Shown one piece after another: positions 29,548 to 39,536 of a stretch of DNA of 64,000 nucleotides (the stretch's first letter is position 1; each line of letters opens with the position of its first letter). The notes beneath the pieces were generated by a model. The model was not told the DNA's origin, made no database searches, and saw only the letters and a list, made by a program, of their open reading frames with translations. The stretch is from positions 1 through 64,000 of the forward strand of contig DAOUBK010000117.1 of assembly GCA_034432635.1 (NCBI GenBank), read 5' to 3'. The position numbers were made by a program, and so were the translations under genes. Origin of the DNA: Roseiflexus sp034432635. Lineage in GTDB: Bacteria > Chloroflexota > Chloroflexia > Chloroflexales > Roseiflexaceae.

Positions 29548-30800
29548 ACAACAAACCTCGCCAGCCCGGCGCCAACCCGTTCGGCAGGCGCCGATAGCGG
29601 CAGCGCCGTTTCCAGCAGCCGCTGGCGCAACGCTGCTCCCTGCAATCCAGGGTTTGCCGAGGCGATCAGCGCTGCGATGCCAGCGACGTATGGCGCTGCC
29701 ATGCTCGTGCCGCTCATCCTGGCATACAGACTGCGACGTTGAAGATCTCGTTCCAGGCTCGACATAATGTTGACGCCAAAGCCGACAATATCAGGCTTGT
29801 GATGTCCGTCCGGCGTCTGCCCGCTGCTGCTGCCGGGCCAGGGATTGAGATCGAAATCGACTGCGCCGACCCCCAGCGCTTCGGCATACGATCCAGGCGC
29901 GCGAATAATGCCGGGACCGTCGTTGCCAATGGCGACGACCGGTAGTACGTCGAAGTCCTCCACCAGCGTGCGTAGCAACAGTCGCATCCCCTCGGTCACT
30001 GTTTTGAATGCCGGTGCGCTGATCCATTCCGGTCGAAAACCGAGCGACATGCTGATGATCATCGGTTTGTGCTGGTTTTCCGCCAGGCTGAAATGGGACA
30101 GCATCCAGTCCAGCGCAACGACGATCCGTTCCAGACTGGTTTTGACCGTCTCGCTCTCGATCACTGCCGCTGCCAGCAGTTCGACATCCGGCGCGACACC
30201 GATGTTGCGCCCGGCGATGATGCCGCACACATGGGTGCCGTGACCGTGGGTGTCGAATCCGTTGACTGCCCGCATACTTTCGGGCGTTGGCATGAACGGC
30301 ACATACCGGAACTCGATCCGTTTCCCGGCAAATTCGTTGTGGTCGGCGTCACACCCGGTATCGAGTACGCCGACAATCACATGTTCGCCGGTAATTCCTC
30401 TGCGGCGCGCTTCCCGAATCCCGCTCACCTCAGGCCACTCTGGTGCGCGCGGTCGGCGGAACCTGGTTTCGGCGCCGGTGCGTGCAACCGGCAGTGAGAG
30501 CGGCACATCGGGAACGATCAGGTAGTCGTCGGCAAGTATCTCGCGCGCCTGTTCAGCCTGTTGATCGGTTGGCGCGTTGACGATGTAACAACTCATGTGC
30601 CCCAACCGCTCGAACCCATAACCAACCGGTTTGCGTTGACCCGGCAGGTGGGGCCTCAATCCGAGACGGATCAACTCCATTGCGCGGCGCGACGTCTGCG
30701 CATCGCGCATGATCTCCGAGCGCTTTTCCGCAGTTGCGACATCGTGCAACGCAAACGCTGCGCTTCGTGTTCGTTTCCGAACGGCAATGAATTTTTCCAC
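29544..30800 (-). CDS. S8-family subtilisin-like serine protease
   Basis: A 418-residue subtilase without a visible signal peptide, so possibly intracellular. The catalytic triad is D147 (VIVGVLDTGCDADH), H187 (HGHGTHVCG) and S366 (SGTSMAAP), with the oxyanion Asn in VAIGNDGPG. Residues about 60-105 form a short propeptide-like region (MSCYIVNAP then ILADDYLIVPDVPLSLP). The gene starts with ATG 30800 and overlaps its downstream partner by four bases, so the two are coexpressed. Confidence 0.92.
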   Translation of the reverse strand: MEKFIAVRKRTRSAAFALHDVATAEKRSEIMRDAQTSRRAMELIRLGLRPHLPGQRKPVGYGFERLGHMSCYIVNAPTDQQAEQAREILADDYLIVPDVPLSLPVARTGAETRFRRPRAPEWPEVSGIREARRRGITGEHVIVGVLDTGCDADHNEFAGKRIEFRYVPFMPTPESMRAVNGFDTHGHGTHVCGIIAGRNIGVAPDVELLAAAVIESETVKTSLERIVVALDWMLSHFSLAENQHKPMIISMSLGFRPEWISAPAFKTVTEGMRLLLRTLVEDFDVLPVVAIGNDGPGIIRAPGSYAEALGVGAVDFDLNPWPGSSSGQTPDGHHKPDIVGFGVNIMSSLERDLQRRSLYARMSGTSMAAPYVAGIAALIASANPGLQGAALRQRLLETALPLSAPAERVGAGLARFVV

Positions 30801-30949
30801 GATGAGTGAGAACCTGCTGTGCGTAACGCCATGTTGTGCGTGACGTTCCTGCTACTGCACAGTATAGCACAGGGTAGAGCGACGCGCAGCGCTGGCGTAC
30901 TCTCCTGCCGCAACCAGGGTCCTACCCCCAAACGCGCATAACGGCGTTC

Positions 30950-31861
30950 CTACCCCCCTTCGTCCCATGCGCCGATTTCGATGCCTGCCAGGTTCTCCAG
31001 CGCCTTGATCAGCGCATGGTTCCCTTCGTGACCGAGACCGCGCGCCTGTAATGTGCGGTAGAGTTGATGGATCAGCGCTGTTCCTAGCAATGGCACGCCG
31101 AGGCGATCGGCTTCATGTAACACCAGACGCAGGTCTTTCTGTTGCAGGTCGATGGTAAAGCCGGGACGCCAGTCACGCGCCAGGAGCTGCGGTCCGCGGT
31201 TGCTCAACATCCAGCTGCCTGCTGCTCCACCCGCCACTGCCTCCAGCGCCTTGCGCAGATCGACACCGCCAGCCTGAGCGAACAGCAGTGCCTCGCTCAT
31301 CGCCAGCGCGTGCCCCACCACCAGAATCTGGTTGACCAGTTTGGTCGTCTGCCCTGCACCAATCGGTCCGAGGTGCGTAATGGTTTTGCCCATTGCCTGG
31401 AAAACCGGCAGCGCCCGTTCAAACTGGGTGACATCGCCACCGACCATAATGCTGAGTGTCCCGCGTGCTGCACCTTCCGATCCGCCGCTCACTGGTGCAT
31501 CGAGCATATGAATGTGGCGTTCTGCCAGTTGCGTCGCAATCCGTTGGGTTGCCTGCGGGCTGATCGTGCTCATATCGATCACCAGCGAACCGGGGCGTGC
31601 GCCGTGAATGACGCCGCCTTCGCCGAGGAGTACCTGCTCGACATCGGGAGTATCGCTGACGCAGGTGATGATGATGTCGCTGTGGAATGCCAGATCGCCG
31701 GGACTGCTGGCGGGTCCTGCCCCTTCCGCCGCCAGTTCGTCCATGCGGCTGGCGGTGCGATTCCATACCCGCAACGGAAACCCTGCCTTCAGGATATTGC
31801 GCGCCATGCCGCGCCCCATGATGCCGAGACCGATGAATCCAACCCGTTCACGCTGCTCCAT
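30950..31861 (-). CDS. Beta-hydroxyacid dehydrogenase (HIBADH/GarR family)
   Basis: A 303-residue NAD(P)-dependent dehydrogenase such as 2-hydroxy-3-oxopropionate or 3-hydroxyisobutyrate dehydrogenase. Visible features are the Rossmann motif VGFIGLGIMGRGMA at the start, the substrate loop DAPVSGGSEGA near 120, and the catalytic lysine in GAGQTTKLVNQ. ATG 31861 is chosen because GGAGAGAGA lies eight bases upstream; a GTG at 31879 is in frame but overlaps that site. Exact substrate cannot be told by eye. It is divergent from the glycoside hydrolase gene. Confidence 0.9.
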   Translation of the reverse strand: MEQRERVGFIGLGIMGRGMARNILKAGFPLRVWNRTASRMDELAAEGAGPASSPGDLAFHSDIIITCVSDTPDVEQVLLGEGGVIHGARPGSLVIDMSTISPQATQRIATQLAERHIHMLDAPVSGGSEGAARGTLSIMVGGDVTQFERALPVFQAMGKTITHLGPIGAGQTTKLVNQILVVGHALAMSEALLFAQAGGVDLRKALEAVAGGAAGSWMLSNRGPQLLARDWRPGFTIDLQQKDLRLVLHEADRLGVPLLGTALIHQLYRTLQARGLGHEGNHALIKALENLAGIEIGAWDEGG

Positions 31862-31982
31862 ACGCCTGTCTCTCTCCACATGTCAGTACGGAACCATTGG
31901 CGCTCATTGTATCACGCACTTCTCAGGCATCTGCCATGTTTGCGTAACGGTTGCGTTATCTGCGGGGATTGTCCATACACCG

Positions 31983-33383
31983 ATGAACGATTACAGTGAC
32001 AGTCGTCGTTCATCGTTTCGTATGCCCAGGAGGAGAGGCATGGGTCCGCGCTTTGCTATCATTGCAATCCTGACCTCAGCGCTGCTGGCGGCATATGTCG
32101 CAACCCCGGCGTTTGTGACGGTGCCGCCGCCAGATGTTGCACTGCCAACCGCAGCTGTGCATGCGCCGACACTCGCATCGTTGCAGGTGACGCCGGCCGG
32201 CATACCGGGGTTTTCATACGCAAATGTAACCCCATCGCCGACGCTGCAACCGCTTCCCACTCCTCTCCCGACACCCATTCCGCCGACCATGCAACCGCTT
32301 GGTCTGGGTGGAATGCCGCATCCGTTGCGTGTTCGGCGTCTTCAGTTCGGGGTGCACGCGCACCTCTTCTGGACCGACCGCGCCACGCCGCTGCGTCTGG
32401 CGCGGGATGCAGGGTTTGGCTGGATCCGTCAGCAGATCCACTGGAAGGACCAGGAGGGTCCGCCGGGCGTTTATGCCTGGGGAGCGGAAATCGATGCGTT
32501 GATTGCCGATGTCAATGCGTATGGGCTGAAACTGATGATCACGGTCGTCCGATCGCCATCCTTCTATGGTCGTGGCGGCAGTGATGGACTGCCGGAACAT
32601 CCCGCAACGCTGGGGAACTTCGTGGCGGCGCTAGCGCAACGATACAAGGGGCGCATTCACGCCATTCAGATCTGGAACGAGCAGAATCTGGCGTATGAGA
32701 ACGGCGGATATGTTTCGACCGCAGACGCGCAGCACTACGTCGAAGTCCTCAAAGAGGCGTACACCCGTATCAAAGCGATCGACCCGACGATCATCGTCGT
32801 GAGCGGTGCGCCGGCATCGACGGCGGTTGACAGCCCTGGGATTGCAATTTCCGACATTCGCTACTACAGTGCAATGTTCTCTTATGAGAATGGCATCATT
32901 CGCAACTATGTCGATGCGATTGGCGTGCATCCCGGCGGTTCTGCCAACTCGCCGGAGACATTCTGGCCCGAAGCGCCGAGTCCGGCGCAGGGATGGACCG
33001 ATCATCCGACATTCTACTTCCGCAATGTGGAACGTATTCGTCGATTAATGGAGGAGTATGGTCTGGCGGACCTGCCGGTGTGGATTACTGAGTTCGGATG
33101 GGCAACGCGCAACAATACGCCCGGATTCGAGTTCGGCAATCAGGTATCATATGAGCAGCAGGCGCGGTATATCGTTGGGGCGATGGAATGGACCACCGAA
33201 CGGTACCCGTGGGTCGATGCCATGTTTCTGTGGAACCTGAACTTCGCTCCGCTGCGTGCACGCAATGGCGAACCCTGGCACGAACAGGCTTCGTTCAGCA
33301 TTATCAATGCCGATTACTCGCCACGTCCGGCATATCGGTCAATTCAGCAGTACATCTTGCAGTATCATGCCCGTCGTGAATGA
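31983..33383 (+). CDS. Membrane-anchored clan GH-A glycoside hydrolase-like protein
   Basis: A 466-residue exported protein. A single N-terminal helix (FAIIAILTSALLAAYVA) is followed by a Pro/Thr-rich linker and then a TIM-barrel domain resembling GH39/GH5-type enzymes. The acid/base Glu is in QIWNEQN and the nucleophile is in WITEFGWATRN; VRSPSFYGRGG and YKGRIHAIQ lie between. It probably cleaves a surface or environmental polysaccharide. ATG 31983 gives a sensible signal anchor. The following gene overlaps its last codons. Confidence 0.85.
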   Translation: MNDYSDSRRSSFRMPRRRGMGPRFAIIAILTSALLAAYVATPAFVTVPPPDVALPTAAVHAPTLASLQVTPAGIPGFSYANVTPSPTLQPLPTPLPTPIPPTMQPLGLGGMPHPLRVRRLQFGVHAHLFWTDRATPLRLARDAGFGWIRQQIHWKDQEGPPGVYAWGAEIDALIADVNAYGLKLMITVVRSPSFYGRGGSDGLPEHPATLGNFVAALAQRYKGRIHAIQIWNEQNLAYENGGYVSTADAQHYVEVLKEAYTRIKAIDPTIIVVSGAPASTAVDSPGIAISDIRYYSAMFSYENGIIRNYVDAIGVHPGGSANSPETFWPEAPSPAQGWTDHPTFYFRNVERIRRLMEEYGLADLPVWITEFGWATRNNTPGFEFGNQVSYEQQARYIVGAMEWTTERYPWVDAMFLWNLNFAPLRARNGEPWHEQASFSIINADYSPRPAYRSIQQYILQYHARRE

Positions 33384-35316
33384 GCAGATGCAATCGACCT
33401 TTTCGCCGTATGTTTCGCGGATTGCGGAGGGAGCAGTGCATCGGCGCGTGCCGCTTGCTGCTTTTTTGTTGCTGCTCGCGCTCTACCTGTTGACTGCGAG
33501 CGGTCATCTCTATTCCCCCGATGAAGAGGCGATGTACTACGTGACACGCGGACTGGCAACACGCGGCGATATTGCCATCGAAGGGGACGATCTTGTGCCG
33601 ATGCCGTTGCGGGAAGGACGCGATGGACGCTGGGTTTCGCCGTATGGTATCCTGCCTTCGCTGGCGGCGCTACCTTTCTTCGCGCTCGGCGCGTTGCTTG
33701 CTAGCGGTGCGTCGGTCGAGGTCTACGAGTACCTCACCCGCTTCATGGTCAGCCTGCTGAATGCACCGGTAACTGCCGCTACCGGTGCGGCTCTGTTCTC
33801 ATTCGTGGTTTCTCTGGGGTATGGTCGGCGGGCAGCATGGCTGGCAGTGGGGGCGTTCGGTGTGGCGAGCCTGGCGTGGCCCTACGCCCGCACCTTCTTC
33901 TCCGAGCCGCTGGCGGGACTCCTTCTGATCCTTGCAGTCGAACGGACGTACAGCGCGTATGCGCATCGTGACCAACGAGCGCTGCTGATTGCCGGCATTG
34001 CGACCGGTTTGCTGGTTGCCACACGCATTGCCGGGCTGGTTGTTGTGCCGCTGTTGCTGCTGTATGTAGCAGCAGCTACGATTTCCTGCTCTGGGGCGCT
34101 GCGTGGGATGGCGGAGCGACTCCGTGTGGTGGCGGCGCACCTGGGTCTGTGGAGTCTGGGTCTGGTTCCCGGTGTGGCGCTGGTCATCGGCTACAATCTG
34201 GCGCGCTTTGGCGTCCCGCTGGCAAGCGGCTACGGCGATGAAGCCGGCGCATTCACCACGCCGTGGATGATCGGTCTGACGGGGCTGTTGTTCAGTCCCG
34301 GCAAAGGGCTGTTTCTCTACGCCCCGGTAGCGGGACTGGCGCTGGCGGGTGCGCCGTTGCTATGGCAGCGTCGGCGGCTGGAAACAACGCTGGTACTGCT
34401 GCTGGTCATTGTGCATGTGGCGTTGTATGCGCGCTGGCATGCGTGGGATGGCGGCGGGGTCTGGGGTCCGCGTCTGTTGCTGCCGGTTGTGCCGCTGCTG
34501 GCAGCGCCGGTGTTCGAACGTGCGACGTCGGGAGGATGGCTGCTGCGCCTGGTTGTCGGGATCGTTCTGGTGTTTGGGACGATCAATGCGCTGGCGGGTG
34601 TCATTGTCAACCCGGCGATCTATCTCAATATGGAGATTCCGCGCCGCCGGATCTATTTCGAGGCGACACACTCGCCGTTGCTGGCACACTGGCGTATTGC
34701 AGCGGAACGCTGGCAGGCGCGGTATGGCACGGGTCAGTGTGTGATCGGCGACGGCTTTTACTTTCCAGAGGGACGTGGTGTGCTGCTGCCGCGGATGAGC
34801 AGCGCATATGCGATGCTATCCTGCCGGAGCGATAGACCAACGCTGCTCACAATCCGCATCAATGACGACCGTCCAGCCGGCGCACCGCCGGGCAAGCCGA
34901 CACTCGACGTTGTCAGGCAGCGAGTCGCGCTGCGTGGCGGCCAGGGAAGCCTGATATACGTGCTCGCACCGCCGGGGATGCCACTGGTGCTGCGGGCGCA
35001 GCCGTTTATGCAGGTTATACCGGGAACGGAACGCCAGCGCATGGTGGGACTGCGTGTAACCGGGATACGCGCGGTCGATGACCGGGGCATGCGACTGCCT
35101 CTCTCTGATGCCGCCATCGAACCGCCGCCGGCAAGCCCGCGCTATCGCTGGGGATGGTACTTCGTTCCAACCGTTCGCCACACCGCCGACCTGTGGCCCG
35201 GCTACCTGCTGCGGAGCGAAACCGGTCCTGTTCGTGCACTGGCTGTCGCCGGGTTGCTGGTCAGTACGGCGCTAGCGGCAGGTGCGGCGGGGGGGAGGTT
35301 GGGCGTTGGGCGTTGA
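33367..35316 (+). CDS. GT39-like polytopic membrane protein
   Basis: A protein of up to 649 residues with about ten hydrophobic helices in its first 440 residues and a C-terminal extracytoplasmic beta-rich region. The loop after helix 1 (TASGHLYSPDEEAMYYVTRGLATRGD) resembles lipid-linked sugar mannosyl/arabinosyltransferases of the GT-C (PMT/GT39) type, where an acidic pair lies in the first loop. ATG 33367 overlaps the glycoside hydrolase end; ATG 33388, five bases after that stop, is an equally good start. Its last codons and TGA stop lie within the heptamer array that follows. Confidence 0.75.
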   Translation: MPVVNEQMQSTFSPYVSRIAEGAVHRRVPLAAFLLLLALYLLTASGHLYSPDEEAMYYVTRGLATRGDIAIEGDDLVPMPLREGRDGRWVSPYGILPSLAALPFFALGALLASGASVEVYEYLTRFMVSLLNAPVTAATGAALFSFVVSLGYGRRAAWLAVGAFGVASLAWPYARTFFSEPLAGLLLILAVERTYSAYAHRDQRALLIAGIATGLLVATRIAGLVVVPLLLLYVAAATISCSGALRGMAERLRVVAAHLGLWSLGLVPGVALVIGYNLARFGVPLASGYGDEAGAFTTPWMIGLTGLLFSPGKGLFLYAPVAGLALAGAPLLWQRRRLETTLVLLLVIVHVALYARWHAWDGGGVWGPRLLLPVVPLLAAPVFERATSGGWLLRLVVGIVLVFGTINALAGVIVNPAIYLNMEIPRRRIYFEATHSPLLAHWRIAAERWQARYGTGQCVIGDGFYFPEGRGVLLPRMSSAYAMLSCRSDRPTLLTIRINDDRPAGAPPGKPTLDVVRQRVALRGGQGSLIYVLAPPGMPLVLRAQPFMQVIPGTERQRMVGLRVTGIRAVDDRGMRLPLSDAAIEPPPASPRYRWGWYFVPTVRHTADLWPGYLLRSETGPVRALAVAGLLVSTALAAGAAGGRLGVGR

Positions 35317-35376
35317 AGGTTGAACGTTGAGGTGTTGAGCGTTGAAGGTTGAGCGTGGAATGTACAACGTTGAACC
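35301..35376. repeat. TTGAACG-type heptamer array
   Basis: About ten degenerate units (TTGGGCG, TTGAAGG, TTGAACG, TTGAGCG) on the plus strand. The TGA stop of the GT39-like gene is inside the third unit. Confidence 0.85.
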
Positions 35377-35438
35377 TGATCGTTCACGAACCGGTGATAG
35401 CGAAAGAATCGGCACGTCGTTCGTAAGGAGCAGATATC

Positions 35439-36896
35439 ATGCATCATCGTTCACTTCTGGTGCTGATCCTGTTGCTGCTGCCCATATTTCTGGCGACGCG
35501 CGACCATCCGGCGGCACACGCCGATCTGCCGTCTGTGGCTTCGGACAGGCGCGCCTATCTGCCGCTGATCGCGCGCCATGCGACAATCGATCTCGTTCTC
35601 AATCAGGTCGAGATCGCCCAATCGGTATAGAATGGCGCCGGAACTGTGCCGTTCGTTGCCGGTCGACCGACAGTGGCGCGTGTGTATGTTACCGTATCCG
35701 GTGTTGCGGAAGCGTCCAACGTGATTGTTCAGGCTTTAGCGTCACGCAACGGCATTCCTCCGCCCGGCTCGCCGCGCTGCTCTGGTCTGCGCACGGTGAC
35801 AACCAGCGTGTCGCGCGGAAACTATGCCAGCAGTTTCAACATCGCTTTGCCTGCCGAATGGTTGTCGGGCAATGTGCGACTCAGCATCGTCGTTGATCCC
35901 GACAATCAGATCATCGAAGTTAACGAGAGCAACAATAGTCTGACGCAAACGCTGGAGTTTCTCGCCGTACCACGTCTCGATCTCACGATTGTGCCGGTTC
36001 AGTACCCGCACATCCCAAACGGGCGCACCTATCCGGCGCCTGCCCGCGACACGGTGAGCGATTGGGTGATGCGCGCCTACCCCATCCCCGGCGTCAATGT
36101 GCGACTGCGTGCGCCGCTGGCTTTCATCAGTGATGTGCGGAGCGGCAGTGAGAGGGAACGCCTGCTCAACCTGATAACCGATGTCAAATTGAGCGATGGC
36201 GCGCCGTTTTCGCGGGTCTACTACGGCCTGATACCGATCGCCAGTGGAAGCGATCGCTGGTTCAGCAGCGGGATTGCCGGGATCGGGTGGGTCGGATTGC
36301 GTGCGTCGGTAGGGCTGGATCTGACCGGTTCGACCGATGCTGCCGGTCGTCTGGCTGCTCACGAGATCGGGCACAACCTGGGGCGCTTCCATGCGCCGTG
36401 CGGCGTGAGCGGCGTTCCGCGTCAACCTTTTCCTTACCCGAATGCTTTGATCGGTGCGGATGTCTATGGTCTCGACATCAGTCAGGCGCGCGTCTGGAGT
36501 CCGGTTGCATCGGATAACACAAAAGACCTGATGAGTTACTGTCAACCGCAGTGGGTTTCGGATTTTACGTATCAGGGATTACTGAATAATCAGCGTGTGT
36601 ATGGCGCCGGTGTGGTGCAGAGTGGCGCCGGGTATCTGGTACGTGCCGTGCTGACGGACGATGGTGCCACTGGAACCGGTGTATGCGCTCGATATGGAAG
36701 GGTATCAGATCGCGAGGATGGAGCGCTCGACGAACTTGCCTGGCAGGTCAATGGCGTATCGTTCGAGACGGGACAGACACTATTCCTCGACAATCTCGCG
36801 CCAGGCGAGTACCATGTTCGTCTGACAGCGCGTGATAGCGCGGGGAACGTGCGGTACGCCGATCACCTGATGCGAGTCAACAGCGTCGAGGAATGA
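35439..36896 (+). pseudogene. Secreted metzincin-type metalloprotease with in-frame amber codon
   Basis: The 485-codon frame starts with a clear signal peptide (HHRSLLVLILLLLPIFLA) at ATG 35439, after AAGGAG. It is interrupted by TAG at 35628-35630 between EIAQSV and NGAGTVPF, where a CAG (Gln) codon would be one base different. Downstream come a CARDB-like adhesion domain (VDPDNQIIEVNESNNSLTQT), a metzincin zinc motif HEIGHNLGRFH near residue 308, and a C-terminal beta region. The rest of the frame shows no other damage. A GTG start at 35646 would give a protein without export signal. It is either a recent nonsense pseudogene or a read-through gene. Confidence 0.75.
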
Positions 36897-36922
36897 TGGC
36901 GTAACCGGAAAAGGGCTTTCCA

Positions 36923-38968
36923 ATGTCTGCAACCTCCTTCGAGCGAGCGCTGAAGCAGCACGGTGATGTCCTGTACCGGCTGGCGGTGCTGTTGTCGCCC
37001 GATCAGGCGGCAGCGAATGCGCTGCTACGACGTACTGCCCGGCGGTTTCGCGATCATGCGCCCGCAGATGTGCTCTCGATAGTCATCGCCCTCTACGATC
37101 AATTGCCGGTGGAACGCGGACTGTTCAGGCGAAGTGGTGTGCCTGCATGGATAACGGCAGGAACAGTGCGCGCCGAAGATGCGTCGCTGGTTGCAGCGAT
37201 TGCGCGCTTACCGCACGCGCAGCGGTTCGCTCTGGGGCTGGAAGCGTTGCACGCTTTCACGACCGACAATCTATCGCAGGTGGATCAGGAGCGGCGCGTC
37301 CGAGTGCGGGATGCGATCAGGGCGCTCCTGCCGGTTCTCGATCCTGACCTTGATCCGGCACTGTTCGATCCGGATCAGGCGCCGGAGGCGTGTCGTGCGG
37401 CGCGTATGGCGCTGCTCCTCGATCCGACCGTCGCACAGACCAGTCCCAATGTGCGCGGGCATCTGGCGCTCTGCGAAACGTGTCGCGCCGCGCTGCGTGA
37501 GTGGCGCCGCCTGACGGTGCGGGTGGAAGAGGCGCTACGCGATGCGTTACGTCCGATATATCTGCCGGCAGACGTCGCAGCACAAACAGTTGCGGCAGCA
37601 CACCCGGATACACGACCGCTGTTGCGTCGCCTGATGGGAAGTCAATGGACGCATCGCGCAATTCTGCCACTGGCAGTGCTGCTGCTGACAATCTGGATCG
37701 TCTGGCCCCGCGCGAGTGACGAACTTCCGCCGCCGGCTGCATCGCCATACTCACTCGGCGAACTGGTCGAACGTGCCGGAGAAACCTTATACACCCCTCC
37801 ACCGGGTGAAGGTGTCTGGCAGGGAAGCTACCTCATTCGCTGGACCTTCGTCGATCAGACCTTTGCGAATCTACGGGGCGATCTCTGGATCGATCGGGAG
37901 AACGGTCAGCACCGCATCCAGTTTGTGCATCAGCAGGGAGGCGGCCCCTACGAGTTTCAACTTGCCGATCGGCAGGGGCAGGTCTGGTATGCGATAACGC
38001 CCGCCTATAGCGCGACAATCGGATTTCCGCTCGAACGTGAGGATGTGTCCGGAGTTCGCTTTCCTGCCGATGCTGATCGGCAGCATCGTTTGCTCCAGGC
38101 GCGGCTGGAGAGCGGCGCATGGGCGCTGCCCCGACGTTATCTGGCGCAGGCACAGGTTGCCGAATTGCAAAGTTGGGGACAGCGCCAGATGGATGACGGA
38201 TCACGGGTGGAGGTTGTGGGATTTCGGGGCGTCAGTCTGTTTGGCTTCCCGCCCGATGCGCCAGATGCCAGCAATGCCGATGCCACGATCCTTCTCGCTA
38301 TTGATCCTGTGACCGGACTGCTGCGCGAAATTCGTGAGTTGATCGGTCCTGTCGAAGGCGAACAGGTGAGTCGCACGGTCTGGGCATTCGAGGGCGGGCG
38401 TGAAGTCGATCCACGTGAAGAGACGCGAACGTTCGGCATCGCCTTTGCCTGGAACGGACAGGGAACCTTTCTCAGCATCGACGACATTGCCACGCCATAT
38501 ATCCCACTCATCCCGTCCGAATCGGTCATTCCGCTCGATGACACAATTGGCTCGTCCATCCTGTTGCCCGATCCGCCGCCCGGCACGGTCGAAGCAGTGC
38601 TGGCGCGCGATGATGCGATAGCTGGAGGGTACATTGCACTCTACCACGCGCCGGGACGTCGATTAACCGTCAGGTTGGCGCCATTGTCCGATGTGCAGGG
38701 GTCTGGCGCATCCGATGACTCTGATGAAGAGCGGCTGGTTGTCAAAAACTACACGGTTGCGCTGCGCTCCGGTCTGCAGTGGCGCTACCGGGCGGTTGTT
38801 ACTCTTTCGCCGTCCCAGGCGCAGTACGGGTTGCAGGTGGAGGCGCAGGGGTACACGCGCGCCGAGTTGCTGAACCTGCTGACATCGATCGACGTTGTGA
38901 CGCCGGAGCGGTACGAAGAGCAGGCAGCGACGTTCATTGCACAGGTGGATGACGTGATGCGTCGTTGA
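36923..38968 (+). CDS. Sigma-like / zinc-finger anti-sigma-like membrane protein
   Basis: A 681-residue protein. Residues 1-130 look like a degenerate ECF sigma factor (region-2-like HGDVLYRLAVLLSPDQAAANALLRR without other motifs, region-4-like LPHAQRFALGLEALHAFTTDNLSQ). Residues about 180-195 hold a zinc-finger anti-sigma motif (HLALCETCRAAL). One membrane helix (about 247-263) is followed by about 420 extracytoplasmic residues without a known domain. It may be a self-contained sensor, but the sigma part probably no longer binds promoters. The TGA stop falls within a short TTGAGGG heptamer run. Confidence 0.55.
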   Translation: MSATSFERALKQHGDVLYRLAVLLSPDQAAANALLRRTARRFRDHAPADVLSIVIALYDQLPVERGLFRRSGVPAWITAGTVRAEDASLVAAIARLPHAQRFALGLEALHAFTTDNLSQVDQERRVRVRDAIRALLPVLDPDLDPALFDPDQAPEACRAARMALLLDPTVAQTSPNVRGHLALCETCRAALREWRRLTVRVEEALRDALRPIYLPADVAAQTVAAAHPDTRPLLRRLMGSQWTHRAILPLAVLLLTIWIVWPRASDELPPPAASPYSLGELVERAGETLYTPPPGEGVWQGSYLIRWTFVDQTFANLRGDLWIDRENGQHRIQFVHQQGGGPYEFQLADRQGQVWYAITPAYSATIGFPLEREDVSGVRFPADADRQHRLLQARLESGAWALPRRYLAQAQVAELQSWGQRQMDDGSRVEVVGFRGVSLFGFPPDAPDASNADATILLAIDPVTGLLREIRELIGPVEGEQVSRTVWAFEGGREVDPREETRTFGIAFAWNGQGTFLSIDDIATPYIPLIPSESVIPLDDTIGSSILLPDPPPGTVEAVLARDDAIAGGYIALYHAPGRRLTVRLAPLSDVQGSGASDDSDEERLVVKNYTVALRSGLQWRYRAVVTLSPSQAQYGLQVEAQGYTRAELLNLLTSIDVVTPERYEEQAATFIAQVDDVMRR

Positions 38969-39005
38969 GGGTTGAGGGGGACGAACAGCGGCGAGGGCAG
39001 CGCCT

Positions 39006-39494
39006 TCAGCGGTTCTCTTCGCGGCGCTGAAGTTGTTCCGCGCTCTGACGCTGAACCCAGAGCGGTGGTATCCCGTAGAAAGCACGTTCGGCATCGGTAA
39101 CACGCGGATCCACTGCCCCGACCGTCCAGCGGCCGTTTTCACGCACGAACTGTGTACCGAAACGTTGCGGCAGGCCACGTGCGAGCAGTGCGCGATCCCA
39201 CGCTGCGGCGATGATCGACCAGGCGCGCGGGTCTCCCAGGCTGGCAGCGCGCCGGGCGAGGGTACGCGCCAGTTCCCAGTGCGCCAGTTCTTCGCCGTAG
39301 AGCATTACCAGCGCCGCGTGGTAAAAGTCGCGCGCAGTTTCGAGGCGCCCCTGGGCATACAGCGTCGCCACGCGAGCGCGCCGCTGCCGTCCCCGACGAA
39401 CACGATCGGTCGCATCGGAGTCGAGGTCGGTGATCTGCTCTTCAGCCAAACGCTCCAGCTCGGCGCTGATGTCGTCTGGTGTGGGTGAATCCAT
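39006..39494 (-). CDS. DUF6624-like protein
   Basis: A 162-residue soluble protein. The N-terminus is acidic (AEEQITDLDSDATDRVR); then comes a helical part with YHAALVMLYGEELAHWELA. The conserved LPQRFGTQFVRENGRW segment near 130 matches the GxPQRYGTQ signature of DUF6624 proteins, whose function is unknown. ATG 39494 is preceded by GCAGGAG and by an extended -10 box. Confidence 0.75.
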   Translation of the reverse strand: MDSPTPDDISAELERLAEEQITDLDSDATDRVRRGRQRRARVATLYAQGRLETARDFYHAALVMLYGEELAHWELARTLARRAASLGDPRAWSIIAAAWDRALLARGLPQRFGTQFVRENGRWTVGAVDPRVTDAERAFYGIPPLWVQRQSAEQLQRREENR

Positions 39495-39527
39495 ACCGTG
39501 CTCCTGCGTTATGATGCAACATAGTGC

Positions 39528-39536
39528 ATTATACCA
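39528..39536 (-). promoter_or_regulatory. Extended -10 promoter of the DUF6624-like gene
   Basis: TGGTATAAT on the minus strand is a full extended -10 element. It lies 33 bases before the start codon and has no clear -35 box. Confidence 0.6.
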
